From assembly GCF_020497125.1 (NCBI RefSeq), contig NC_059084.1:4181501-4245500 (forward strand): a stretch of 64,000 nucleotides of DNA. Reading direction: 5' to 3'. Of the stretch, positions 36,958 through 48,265 are shown piece by piece. The stretch is from Mauremys mutica (Eukaryota; Chordata; Testudines; Geoemydidae). Position numbers and translations under genes: made by a program. Below the pieces are notes generated by a model. That model was not told the origin of the DNA, searched no databases, and worked only from the letters and a program-made list of their open reading frames with translations. Position 1 is the first letter of the stretch; each line of letters begins with the position of its first letter.

Positions 36958-37090
36958 CAGTAGTTGAAAACTGTTTTCTTTAGTAAAGATAAATGCCACG
37001 AGGTGTCATGGTACACCATACATGTTTTAATGAACGGAGGGAAAGCGTTTCTGGTAACAGGCTTTGGAAGGTTCATCAACTGTCCTGTAA
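36958..37090 (-). other. Candidate 5'-UTR exon of ZBTB46
   Basis: This 133-nt block on the minus strand has textbook splice signals. A long pyrimidine tract ending TTCCTTCCCAG precedes 37090, and CTG|GTAAGTT follows 36958. It lies between the CpG-island promoter and the ZBTB46 coding exon in the same orientation, so an untranslated leader exon is the simplest reading. It contains several ATGs. The frame from the first ATG stays open for 39 codons and would meet TGA at the junction with the coding exon if the first acceptor AG there is used. An exon of an unrelated minus-strand non-coding RNA is also possible. No transcript evidence is available. Confidence 0.5.
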
Positions 37091-39389
37091 CTGGGAAGGA
37101 AGAAGAGAAGAAACAATAATCTTAATTTTAAGCTATTTAAAAGTCAGTAAGTTTTAAGTCAGATATTACATATTATGACTTGCACGTTCTTACAGGCAAC
37201 AATTAAAAAAAGCCAAGCCTGGAAGTTGTCTAAGTAGTAAACTAAAAGTTATTATTTAATAATAAAAAGAAAGCATGTGCTTTAAACTGGTATACCTGTT
37301 AAATCATGCAAAATACTATTATATTTACCATCTCATGAAGAGAAATATTCCTGAACAATTGCACAAAAATGTTAATGTCTAAAATCAGCTGCATAGAAAG
37401 CAAACTTTATTAAGTTTGCAGATGATTTTAAAAATACTGATTCCAGTCTTAATTAACTAAGGATTGTATACTATTAATAGACATGTGGTCAGCAGAACTC
37501 ATTATGAAAGAAATCCTGAACCCAATGCTTCCAAGTCCCTTTCAATACAGGAACTGAATCTTTATAATATTAAAGAAGTGGCCTCATGGCTTTCACAAGA
37601 GACCAAAAGAATCTCTCTGTTATACAGAAGTTCCTTCTATCTGAAGTGTGACACACTGCCAAAGAAAGGTATTTAAAATACATTGATATTATAACAATAA
37701 AACAGAATACAGTTACTACAGTGATCAGGCAAAGGAAAAATGTACAGTACAAAAACCTCACACTTCCAGCACACAGGAGTACAGTGAAGGAATGCCTAAT
37801 GATCTCAACAAACAATATGTCCCAAAAGTAAGTAATGTGAAAAAAAATTAAATACATTGTGAAGTGTTTACTTTGGTGGTGTTATACTTTGCATTTCTAT
37901 TACACCATCCATCCAAGCGCCTCAATAGTCTTAATAAACAAACATTCCCCCCCATGAGATCTCTCTAAAATGGATTTTGCTAAGGCAACTCAGTTTGACA
38001 AAGATTAAAATAATCTGTCCAGTACAATACAGGAAGTCTGTAGGAGACATGGGTTCTATTCCCAGCCCTATTGAATCCATCTTCCATTTAGAGCAAATCA
38101 CAGTTACAGAAAAGCACTGCACAAGGACACTAAATGAACTGTTGCCCTTTAGCAATCTGAGAAACTTCTGAAAAAATAGCAAGGATACAAAAGGAAGTAC
38201 AACTAGAGACTTAACTGAACTTAAAGAAGCAGGATTTTTTTACACCAACACAAACAAAAAATTAGCAAGAACCTCCCTATTCCACTTGATAACATTGCTG
38301 ATACTTATGGCTGGATGGCATCCTCCCTCGCAGCCCACTAATTAAATCAGTCTTTTGTGATATTAGAAGTTACCATGATCTATAAACCTCTCAACTTCAA
38401 AATGCTTCAGTGTGGGAATACAATGTAGAACACAATATTCTCCTTATTATTTCTCCTCTCATCCCCTCTCTCTGCATTCCCTTTGTACTTGACTTCTAAT
38501 TCATTTCCTCATGTCCTCCCACCTCTTATTCATTCCCCTCCTTTCTCTCCATCTCCTTCCCTCACCCCCATGCCACATAAACACTGCTTATCTGCCACAT
38601 CTCTGCGCCCTCAGTCTGTAACCTATGTAGCAGAGACAGAACAACAGCTCCAGCAGTGTTTCACACCACTGGGGCTTGCATCACAGAGGAAAAAACAGGA
38701 ATTAGCAAATAAAGCATCTGAAAAGCAGGATACCTTAGTTAGAGGATGCTTGAGAAGTATGCCAAGCCCCCAAAGGCAGGTCAAAGAACAGCAAGCACCC
38801 TAGCAGGAATCCCAGCATTAGAAACTATATCTCATCCAGTATTGCACCTAAAGAGTGAGATCTCCTCACCCTTCTTACTGTTTGGTTTAGTACACTCACT
38901 ATGGGATGTCTGACAAAGTTTCCAAGTTCAATGTGAAAAGGGGTGGGTGAAAGAAAGAGGAACAATTCTGAGATATTAGAGAAGAGAAGTATGGAATTGA
39001 GAAGTATTTTGCAGGAGACAAGGGAGAAACAAAATGTAAAAGTTGAGGTAGAGAATTTAACATAAGTAAAGAAAGTCAAGGATGATAAAAAGAGAGAGAA
39101 AACACTAAAACACTGCAGAATTAAATACACCATGTTTGGTGTTTTGTGGACAATCTGTTTTTGGTATTTACGGTAATTTAGCATGGTAGACAGACATCCC
39201 TTTCTATTTTTTTTGGTATAAATAGAATTTAAATCTAATAATCTATCAAAAAAATAAAAAGGAAATGGAATGAAACCAAGAAGGATATGGTGATAGTAAG
39301 TTAAGATTTTTTTTTAATCGTAAATAGAAAACTGTTTGACAATATGTTACAAATAAAAACATTTCACACCCATTTCATTATTTAAAACA
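37091..39389. other. Intronic stretch, nothing recognised
   Basis: No supported exon or named repeat between the candidate UTR exon and 39.4 kb. Confidence 0.5.
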
Positions 39390-39655
39390 TCGGGGGCATA
39401 GTTCTGACGGGTGTGGCAGCACAGGTATTTTTCATCCAGGCTATCTGGCTTAGTCCCCAAATTAGCTGGTATTGGGAACGCTTTTTCCAACTACCAGATA
39501 GACATACACACTAATCAATCCTCATGCTTCAGCCAGGCAGGGTCAGGAAGAAGTTTCGTCCAATGCTACAGTAATGCACAATTAAGATTTTGCATCTTCT
39601 CTGCAAGCATTTGATATCAAGTGCCAAGAGCAGTTAATAGACAATAGGATCAACT
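39390..39655 (+). mobile_element. CR1/L3-type LINE 3' fragment
   Basis: GGGTCAGGAAGAAGTTTCGT and TTGCATCTTCTCTGCAAGCA fit the 3' untranslated part of the same broad LINE group as 33285-33540, in the opposite orientation. It is diverged. Confidence 0.4.
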
Positions 39656-40584
39656 GCCTTTTCTGATATGTTTTCCTGACTCTACATTGCTTAACTTGTG
39701 ACAAAGAGAAGACTGGCTTGGATGGAACACAGCAGGTCATTTATATCCAAAGAGCTTTAGTAATAACCTAAGAAAAAATTGTGAAAGGTAACTGGGTAAG
39801 TGTGGAACTACTCTCAATTTTAACTATTCCTCAGTATGTGAGCCCCTGCTCAGTTTGCTAAATACAGTCAGTAGCTAAATTCTTGGCACATATACCCTGC
39901 TATTCTAGTTACTAAGTATATTTCAGCACATACACCAGTAACTGTATGTGTAGAATATTTTAGACTTCTTTGCTGTCCCATATCTGGAAACTCCCACCCC
40001 AACCTCATTATATAAGTGAATTTTAGATAACTAATATGAATAGTTAGTATATAAATGTATAAGTTAATAAAATAATTGAACAGGAACAAACTCCATAATA
40101 ATACGGGAACGGAGTGCAAGTACGCATCTATTTAAAGGGAAACTGTACCAGTTACTTTTCAACTAGCTACTGCACATATCTACAGACATATTGCTCATTC
40201 TTGTGCATGCACACACACACGTATATCAAATTTTAACATCAAGCAGATCATGGTTCCATCTAACTAGAGTTCTGTCAATAATCCCATCTTCAGCAAAGAA
40301 TTCAAGAATAATGAAAAATCCACACTTCAATTTAATAAACGAATGTTTCCTTAAAGTGTGCTTAGGTAAGAAAATTACAACTGTAATTTCCTCTAACTAT
40401 ATTGCTGATGACTTTACGGAAGAATGAAATACAAATCTCTTACAGAAATATACCATAATGTTTGACAAACGTACCCAAAATTTCAGACTATTTTGCATTA
40501 ATTAATTAAGACGAAGAAGCATGCTGTGTGCTAATAGAACACATCATCTATGAATTTGGAAGCCCTTTAAAGAGGTGGGTAAGC

Positions 40585-40700
40585 ATTAGCATCATCATTT
40601 TAGAGATGACCAAAGATATACATAGAGATTATGTGACTCGCACACTGAGTCATTAGCAGAGGTGGGATCAGAACCCAAATCTCCCAATTGCTGTGCATTC
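40585..40700 (-). mobile_element. MIR-like SINE fragment
   Basis: The segment reads like inverse MIR: a TTTTAGAGATGA start, GATTATGTGACTCGCACACT, then GGTGGGATCAGAACCCAAAT. Both the core and the tRNA-like end are recognisable. Confidence 0.6.
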
Positions 40701-43700
40701 AAAAACATCAAGGCAGCATCAGATAAGTAATTTAATACTTTGGGCTGTGGGAGTCAAAATTCTTCTCTCCCCTGCCCTAAGACTGATAGAACACCAGTGA
40801 CAACTAATTCAGTAGAAGGTCTGGGGAAATCACGTAGATTGGGAAATAAGAACTAGCCAAGACCATCGGAGAATATTCTTTTGATACAACCCCCCTAAAA
40901 TAATGGTTCATTAAAAAATTAACACTTGAAATATGTCCATGTCTATATCTTAAGGTAAGCAGCATGAAATATCACAGGCATCATTAAAGAACCAGTATCA
41001 TCATTGCACGCTAAGCAAAAATTATGCATCCCACAACTTTGTTAGGTCCTTTTTATTGTATCTGCAATTTACAGACAACCACACAGGACATTTTCCATTA
41101 TCATTATTGAACTGCAAGATACATAAATGTTAAGAGACATATTGTATAAGTACACTGCACATTCAGAAAGTTTAAGATAGGTCAGCAGTAAACTGACAAC
41201 AAAATAAAAATGTTATATTAATCCTTTTGTGTAAAGTGTCAGAATTTTCTACTGTAGTTTGTTGCCAGTAATGGACAGAAACTGCTGGCTCCAAGGAATT
41301 ACAATGAGTATAAGGAATAACCATTAGAACAGCAGGTAGCTGTTCAAAGATTTAAACTAAGCCCTCTCTTTACCCCTTTGTTTGCCCATTAAACTAAGCA
41401 TGTAGGAGCAAGGAAAACCCATGTGAGTGCTTCACACCAGAGCAAGACAGTTTAGAATACATCATGGAGTGCTCCAGAGTAGCAAGTTAACACAGGCAAA
41501 AATAGTCACTGAGAAAGAAGCCTTAGAAAAAGTTGGGCCGTTGTAGGAAATACTAACTAGGAACAAAAATGTGGATTGGGTGGTAGCCTTCAGCTGGCAA
41601 GACAGGAAACATTTCGTTAAAAACTTTAAGCATATGTACATAATAGATCAAAATGGGTGTTATTAGGAGGAACTTCAACTGGGAAGAGAAGGCAAGGCAA
41701 AAACAGTTTCAAAATATACCCCATCTCACATCAACGCAACACCGTGCCAGAGCATGAATGAATATAAAAACGGTAAGTAACAGGCTAAAGACCTTTCCTT
41801 TTTGCGGGGAGGGAGGAGGTGGGGGGGGGGGGGAAGACTACTTGCCAAACTGGTTTTCCTCTAAGCTGTCCAATTATAAAAGCCTCTTGCATTGAACATA
41901 TCCACTGCTGTACAACTGTCCCAGAAAAAATACAGACCATGGGGAGAAAGTGGCCCATTTTCTTTAGTCTCTAAGAATCATGTGTACAGGTCATATTTTC
42001 AAAGGTTCAACTTATTAAAATGTATATCACCACATTAACAGAAATTACATTATATAGCTTTTAAAATATAAAATTATCATTTTCACTCTTAAAGTCTGTA
42101 AAATTTACTCTCAGTTTTGCACATAGAACTAATATAAAACTTTATTTCCAATCACTTACATGAAAACTAACAAAAGTAAGTGAAAGTGACTGGCATCTAA
42201 AAAGATGCTATTTTACTATAATAGTGAAGTTGGAACATGAGGAAATGTCCCATCAGAAAAACAAAAGTCTATAATTTTCTATTTAAACTGCAATTATCCC
42301 ATTAGTCTATCAAACCAAATCATAATTTTCAGGAACATGTGTATGAGAATTCCAGCAAATACAAACATTATGTAGTTCCCAGCGTGGCCCATGGGGCAAT
42401 CTTCTCTATCAGCTTCTGTTAGCTCCCAAAAACACCTCAAAGTGATAATTCTTCACCACATGTTGAAAATGTTGTGACTAATAATACACTCCTCCACCCA
42501 TTTTTTCCATCACTAAAATGATTTAAAAATAGAGAACTTGACAAACAATGGTTAAATTCCATTTCTTTTAATTCAAATCAGTAAAGCCAAATTTAATCCA
42601 CAATAAAATAGAACTTGCCATAAGAAGTAAATGCATTTTCGCTAACTCTTGCAATAATAGTTATGAAGATATACAATAAAATATACAAGTGGAAAAAAGA
42701 TCCAGTAACTGTAAGCTTCTTTTGTAAAATTACACCCTTGTTTTTGTCTGTTTTTAAAATCACCTTACCTTGTTCTCTCTTTCAATTATCATTCTGTTCC
42801 CCCTTCTCCCTGCACCATCCTCTCTTTGGAAAAAGTCTCTTTAAGGTAGGTAATTTAACAAAAATGGAACTAGACATAAAATTTGAACATGTAATAAATA
42901 TTTTGTTGAGGACAACTGGGAGCTAGACCCATACTAATGTAAAAAATAATACAAGTGAGGCAATTAAAATGCATGTAAGAACTTCGGTACAGGTGTCTGC
43001 AATAGCACTGTTTGCAAAACACGTTTGCTAATTAGCATATCTTTAAACAATGCTGATAATAATCTTGTCCCTATAATCCATGCCGAATGAATCGCTGAGA
43101 TTGTAAAATAGAAAGCATGTGGAAAGTCATTAAAAGTCTCTGTTACACCTTTCTTTGTTTATATTTTCCTTGCCATGTGTAAAAAATATTGTTCTACTTA
43201 TTTCGATTTTTTCAAAGTGTTCAATTACACATTTTAACACAGGTTCTTTAGTGGTGCATTAAGTATCAACAATTTTTTTCCCCATCAAAGAGAAATCCTC
43301 CCACTATAACAGTCTCGAAAATCTGCTCCATTCTCTATTTGTCATCTGGGATTGAGTTATCAGACACTACTTGTATTACTTTGTGAAACTGACATGTCTA
43401 TTTACAGGGACACAAAGGCAATCCAGTACTACAACCCCTTATTTTACAAACACCTTCATAAACACCTCTTCTCTCCTCCCTATTTTTACAAATACTTTGG
43501 TTTTTTTCGGTGGGGAGGAGGACGTTATGCACATAGTTTTTCACCCTGACAGAAAACAATTTCAGTCACTTTTGCACTTGTTACAAGTATATTAAAAATC
43601 ACCTACATCTCCAAAGAGGAGAGGCATTGTTTGGAGGTTATTATTATTTTTTTTTAATAGGGTCACTTCCCCCATTTCAGCCTGCAATTAAAATGGAGGC

Positions 43701-43959
43701 AAGGCCAGGCGATCTGTGTCTGGCTTTAGGGGGAGACAATAACCCAAAACAGGCCTGGCTTTAAAAAGAGAGAGAGAGAGAGAGAGAGAGAAATACAACA
43801 TGCTTCACCAGTATTATTACCTCATCCCTTTTTCCAAGCAGTTTTGAACCACACTCTTGACAAACTCTTGGTCCAACTTGCACAGATGCTGATTTTTTGG
43901 GGGTGGAAAGGTTTTTAATTCTGGAGCCAGAATTCAGGCTTGTTATTTGCAAGTGAAGC
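40701..43959. other. Intronic stretch, nothing gene-like
   Basis: It contains a poly-G tract at 41821-41833 and a (GA)n tract at about 43766-43792, just outside the CpG island. No other feature is supported. Confidence 0.5.
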
Positions 43960-45033
43960 TGCTGTTAAAATGCCCCCTTGTCTCCTCTCCTCTCCCTTGA
44001 GCTGGGTGTTGACGCAGCAGAAATTACCAGCTGGAAAATTCCCCTTTTGGAGGTTACAGGGAGGGGGGAGAGGGAGGAGGGGGGACGAGTCATGGGGGAG
44101 GGGGGGTTAAACCCTGCCACTCACCTAGTTAACCCATCCACCCACGCCAAGTCAGTCACGCGTGCCCAAGGGGGCTCCATACCCCTTCCACAAAGGGAAA
44201 ATCCCCCCCCCCCGAGTGCAGTGGGCTTTGCCCAGCGGCCCCCATGGGGCTCAGAGAGGTTCAGGGATAGGGAAGGGTGTTTTCAGGGCAGAGGAGACAT
44301 TTGGGCTCAGACAGCCTCCCCACTGTCAGGACCCCAGCACCTGGGATCGCGGCACTGACACCCCCCCCCCGTTACCCCACTCTTGGGGGGAGGGGGGAAC
44401 AACTCTCCCCCGAGGCAGCCAGGGAGGAGGAGGGGTCCTCGGCACCGGGTGAATCAGGCTTCCAGCACCGCCCCCAGCCTGCCCCCCTGTGCTGCCGGCA
44501 CCCCGGGGGGCGAGGCGGGTAACTGCCTCCCTCATCTCCTGGGGGGGTGGGCGGGGGGCGCCTCCGCCAGGCCAGCGCCGCCCACCCCCGAAGCGCCGCG
44601 CGACTCCCGTGCTCAACCCCCCGCCCCGCCCGAGGGAAGTGGGGGCAGCTACCTCGCTAACGACCCCCCCCCGGACTACGAGCGGCTCGTGCTCCCCATC
44701 GCCCCGGCGGCACCTGGAACCCCCCCCCCCCTCAGCGGGACGCGTCGCCGCGCTGCCCCGGGACCCAGCGCCCAGCCGAGGCCGGGGGGGGGGGGAGCGG
44801 CCAGTGCCCCGGGGACAGCCCGGAGCCCCGGACCAGGCTGGGGAGGGCAGGTCGCTCGGGGTGGCGGGCCGAATCCCTCTCCCCTGAGGGGCCGGGAGAA
44901 GCGGAGAGAGCGGGCTGGGGGAGTCAGGCCCCCTCCCCTCACCGGCCGCTCTCCTCAGGGGAGGGGGCACCGGGCAGCCGTGCCGAGCCCCCGGGGTGCG
45001 GGGGGAGCCTGGCTGGGGGGGGGTCTCGCTTAC

Positions 45034-45300
45034 CTGGGCCCCAGGCGGGGGAGCGGGGTCTCGGAGCGGCCGGAGCTTTGGCTCCTTCGGTCACTCAATG
45101 TCTCTCCTCACGGGTGGGGATGAGGGGGGGAAAGCTAGAGGGGGGCGGGGCGCGCTCCCGCTGCTCCCCCTGGCGCGCGCTCCCAGGCGGCGGGCGCGCG
45201 GGCGCGGGCCCGAGACCGGTAAGGGGGCGTGGCTAACGAGGCTCGTGCGGCCTCCCTCCCCTCCCCTGCTGCGCTCCCACTGGAGGACGCCGGACACGGG
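45034..45300 (-). other. ZBTB46: Likely non-coding first exon of ZBTB46 (5' end approximate)
   Basis: Inside the CpG island the minus strand carries a strong donor, CCCAG|GTAAGCGAG, with the exon's last base at 45034. This is the best minus-strand donor I see in the island, and it lies upstream of the ZBTB46 coding exon in the right orientation. The transcription start is not resolved. It probably lies between about 45100 and 45400, near the GC boxes and the ETS site. The exon would be untranslated, as the coding ATG is in the exon at 22108-23077. Confidence 0.5.
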
Positions 45301-45391
45301 CCTCCGTAAGCCCCGCCCCTAGCCCCGCCTCCTCCCGTCTCCCTTGCGCCAGGGGATCGGGGGCGCCGTCAGCAGCTGCCACTGCCGGACA

Positions 45392-45400
45392 CCGGAAGTG
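45392..45400 (+). promoter_or_regulatory. ETS-family site CCGGAAGTG
   Basis: The sequence ACCGGAAGTGAGG is a strong match to the ETS/GABPA consensus. Such sites are typical of TATA-less CpG-island promoters close to the transcription start. It lies about 360 bp from the proposed minus-strand donor. Occupancy is inferred. Confidence 0.5.
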
Positions 45401-45972
45401 AGGGGAGTGCGCGGAGCATCATGGGAGACACCCCGAGAAGGGGGTGGGGTGCGCGGTTGAGCGTTGGCCTTGCCGAGGGGCTGCGTCCCCCCCCGCCCCG
45501 CCGGGATCCCCCTTTGGCCGGGCCCCTGAGGTGCCTCCTCGGGAGCAGCCCACCCCCCACCTGGCCCGCAGGTGCCTCAGTCTCCCCCGCCGCCCCCCCG
45601 CATCAGGCCCAGCGCCCCCAGCCACCCCCAGAGCGCCCGCCGGGCAAGCAGGGAACTGGGGGGGGGTGTTCAGTTGCTAGCCCCCGCGGCGGCTCGGCGG
45701 GTTTGGAGGGTTATTGGTAAATGTCAGCAAAGGTCAGTTTCACCCCCCACGCTCGCAGCCCACGAGGAAATGTTTCCGTCCCCGGTAATCGAAATATGCA
45801 AGGAAAATGCCGGCTGAGAACTTACTTAGTTACCCTTTGGCTGAAGGCGGTTTACTTGGATGTTTGTAGCTGTGATGTTGACCCCTTCCCCCATCGTTCT
45901 GTGAAAATTTAAATTGATAAAAATGCTTTACAATAAATATTAATGTTGTATAAAAAATTAATTCCACTATTT

Positions 45973-46065
45973 GCAGTGTTGTTGTAGCTGTGGGCTAGTA
46001 GGATCCCTGGATATTAGCGAGACAAGCTGGGTGAGGTAATATCTTTTATTGGATGAGCTTCTGTA
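45973..46065 (+). mobile_element. Interspersed repeat fragment (GTTGTAGC...TCTTTTATTGGA)
   Basis: TGTTGTTGTAGCTGTG and GAGGTAATATCTTTTATTGG recall a common turtle/bird repeat. It may be distantly related to the foldback family at 51427-51603 through its GTAGC(C/T)GTG start. Only the first part is present. Confidence 0.55.
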
Positions 46066-46234
46066 TGTACACGTAGGGAGATTCTGCAAGCTACTCTCTG
46101 TACTTTAGTTACACATGAAGGAGGGAGGGCTTTTATAAAGGATAACCTGCTCCCCCAAGAACAATACAACCATGCTCACTTCAGAGACCCCTGACTTCAA
46201 TGGGATTGCAAGTGGGCAGTGTGGGTCTAACAGA

Positions 46235-46340
46235 GATCATGGCTGGAAGTCAGGAGAATTGGATTCTAGCACTCTGTCACAGTAAAATGGAGATCATGCT
46301 TCCTCGCTTATGTTGGATGCCTTGGGATCTACAGCTGAAA
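46235..46340 (+). mobile_element. MIR-like SINE fragment
   Basis: GGAAGTCAGGAGAATTGGAT with the following TCTAGC and GTAAAATGGAGATCAT parts resembles the MIR core and tail. Diverged. Confidence 0.45.
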
Positions 46341-48137
46341 AACATTATTTAAGTGCAAAGTATAATGCCCTTTGACTATAACACGAAAAGATCAAAGAAG
46401 TGTGCTATATGTCAATCTGTTTGTCATGGGATTGAGCTAACAGCTCTGGAGCCTGCAGGACACCACACTCTTGAGATGGCTTTAACAGGCAAGACAATGG
46501 GTCTCTGAAGCCCATGTTGTTGTACAGTTGTAAAAGGGCAGAATTTAGCTGGAAAGATTAGGACCAAATATTCCAAGTATTTAAGTACATGCACTTATTG
46601 TGATTATGAACGCAAATTGGGTAATTATGTATGTAAATAACTGGAAGTGGCTGTTTATGTGCAGTTATCTGATTTCTGTGTGTAACCTCAGTAATTGCAC
46701 AGACAGTTGTGTGCCTAAGCTCAGAATCTGCTCCCTAATTTCCTTTTCCTCAAATCATGGTACATATAAGGTCACTTATTTTTCCCCCATGCAAACAGAT
46801 ATTGGATCAAATGGAGCTCTGGAATAAAGAGAACCTACTCCACTGAAATCAGTCAAATTACACCACTGCTCCTTACTTAAGTGCATTCCTAAAAGGATCT
46901 TTTGATCCCTAGTAAGTTTTAAAGTGGATGAACAGGTGTTCCAGCATGTCTTTCTTCCTACTCCATCCCACCCCCCAAAAACCCAAACAATTTTATTTTA
47001 GGAAAAAAACCCAATGCACTTAATTAATGAAAATGAAATGTCTTAACTCCAGTACATTTTCAATTACCTTTTCTTCTGTATTGCTAAAGGAGTACAACTA
47101 TCATCTCCCTAGAAAGAATTCCATTAAAATGCAAATTAACAGTTTGCAGTAGTTGTCTATGTATGCAATGAAGGGCACAATTCTTAGTTTAGGGAATATA
47201 AAATTAAAAGTAATGGACCTGATTTTTAGACCTCAGCCTCCTTTTATGTAAACCCAGTCTTCTTGTGTGCACATTGCTGCACATTCAGTTGAAAGTCACT
47301 GTCACCTGCACACAGGTGGCAGAATTTTAACACACAACTCCTCATGGTCCATGTTAAATTATCAGATGGGTTTTACATGTGAACATATCCTCACATGTAC
47401 ATACAGATATTAGAATATTTCCACTGTGGTTGCAGCAATTGTATGCTTTAAAGATGAATCACAGTGCCTATAATTACAGGTGCACAAGTGGAAGCTGGGT
47501 TGTGGGGGAGGAACACAATAAATCAGGCCATATAACTATATCTAAGTATGTTTGTAACACTCTGTGTTATCCCTGGGTTTCTCTGTTTCTAGCTGTAAAC
47601 CATCCTATTATTCCTTTCCTGGACTCTTCTCTTTCCAAGACTCCTCTAATTCCAGGCAGGAGAATTCCTCTATCACCCCTGGACTCCTTCAATTCCAAGC
47701 ATGCATGCCCTAGTTCTACCCCTACCCAGAATTTCATCCTCCTCTCTTTGTTAGAGGAAAGTATTTATTTATTTAGTTGTGTGTGTCATGCTGGACTCAC
47801 TCCCCCATGAGCTGCAGCAGCTGCAGACTGGGCACTGCCCTGGGGAATGCTTTCAAAGAGGGGGAGGGTGGAGAGAGGCTGAGTTTCCTGAAGCTGCACA
47901 ACACAAAGGGCTGGGGAAAGCTGGATGGGTTTAATACACTTGAGCCTGTATTTTGCTGTGCAGAGATAGGGTTTTTGTTTGTTTGTTTTGATGAGCAGTT
48001 TGTATTGCGTTTTAAGTAAGTATGCAATTACACAATCTGTCCTCAGAAGAGGGGAAGCTGCCCCCCAGAAAGAAGGAAAGAACTGACAGTGGGAAAAGAA
48101 GAGAGAAGGAGAAAAGGCAGGAAAGAGAGGATGGTGT
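46341..48137. other. Intergenic stretch, nothing recognised
   Basis: No supported gene. A frame at 47379-47810 (+) has no recognisable domain. Confidence 0.5.
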
Positions 48138-48265
48138 AGTTCAGATGACAAGATAGCAAGTGTGAAAAACTGGGATGGGAATGCAGGGGGTAGCATGCCC
48201 CTATATAAGACAAAGCCCCAAATATCGGGATTGTCCCTATAAAATGGGGACATTTGGTCACCCTA
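48138..48265 (+). mobile_element. MITE ending GGTCACCCTA
   Basis: It runs from TAGTTCAGATGACAAGATAG through AGCAAGTGTGAAAAACTGGG to ACATTTGGTCACCCTA, a known reptile MITE whose ends are loosely inverse. Non-coding. Confidence 0.6.

Larger units (their letters stand above)
43960..45760. promoter_or_regulatory. CpG island, probable ZBTB46 promoter
   Basis: About 1.8 kb of very GC-rich, CpG-dense sequence stands out from AT-rich surroundings. It has no TATA box where the start is expected. It holds GC boxes (GCCCCGCCCC near 45310, GGGCGTGGC near 45226) and an ETS-type site, CCGGAAGTG, at 45392-45400. Good splice donors leave it on both strands: minus at 45034/45033 and plus at 45218/45219 (ACCG|GTAAGG). 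This suggests a dispersed, possibly bidirectional promoter. Long Pro/Gly/Arg-rich reading frames here are composition artefacts. Confidence 0.8.

Noticed and set aside
44326..45123. Long overlapping reading frames on both strands in the CpG island
   Set aside because: Pro/Gly/Arg-rich in every frame, overlapping on both strands, with no domain. This is expected where stop codons are rare in GC-rich DNA.
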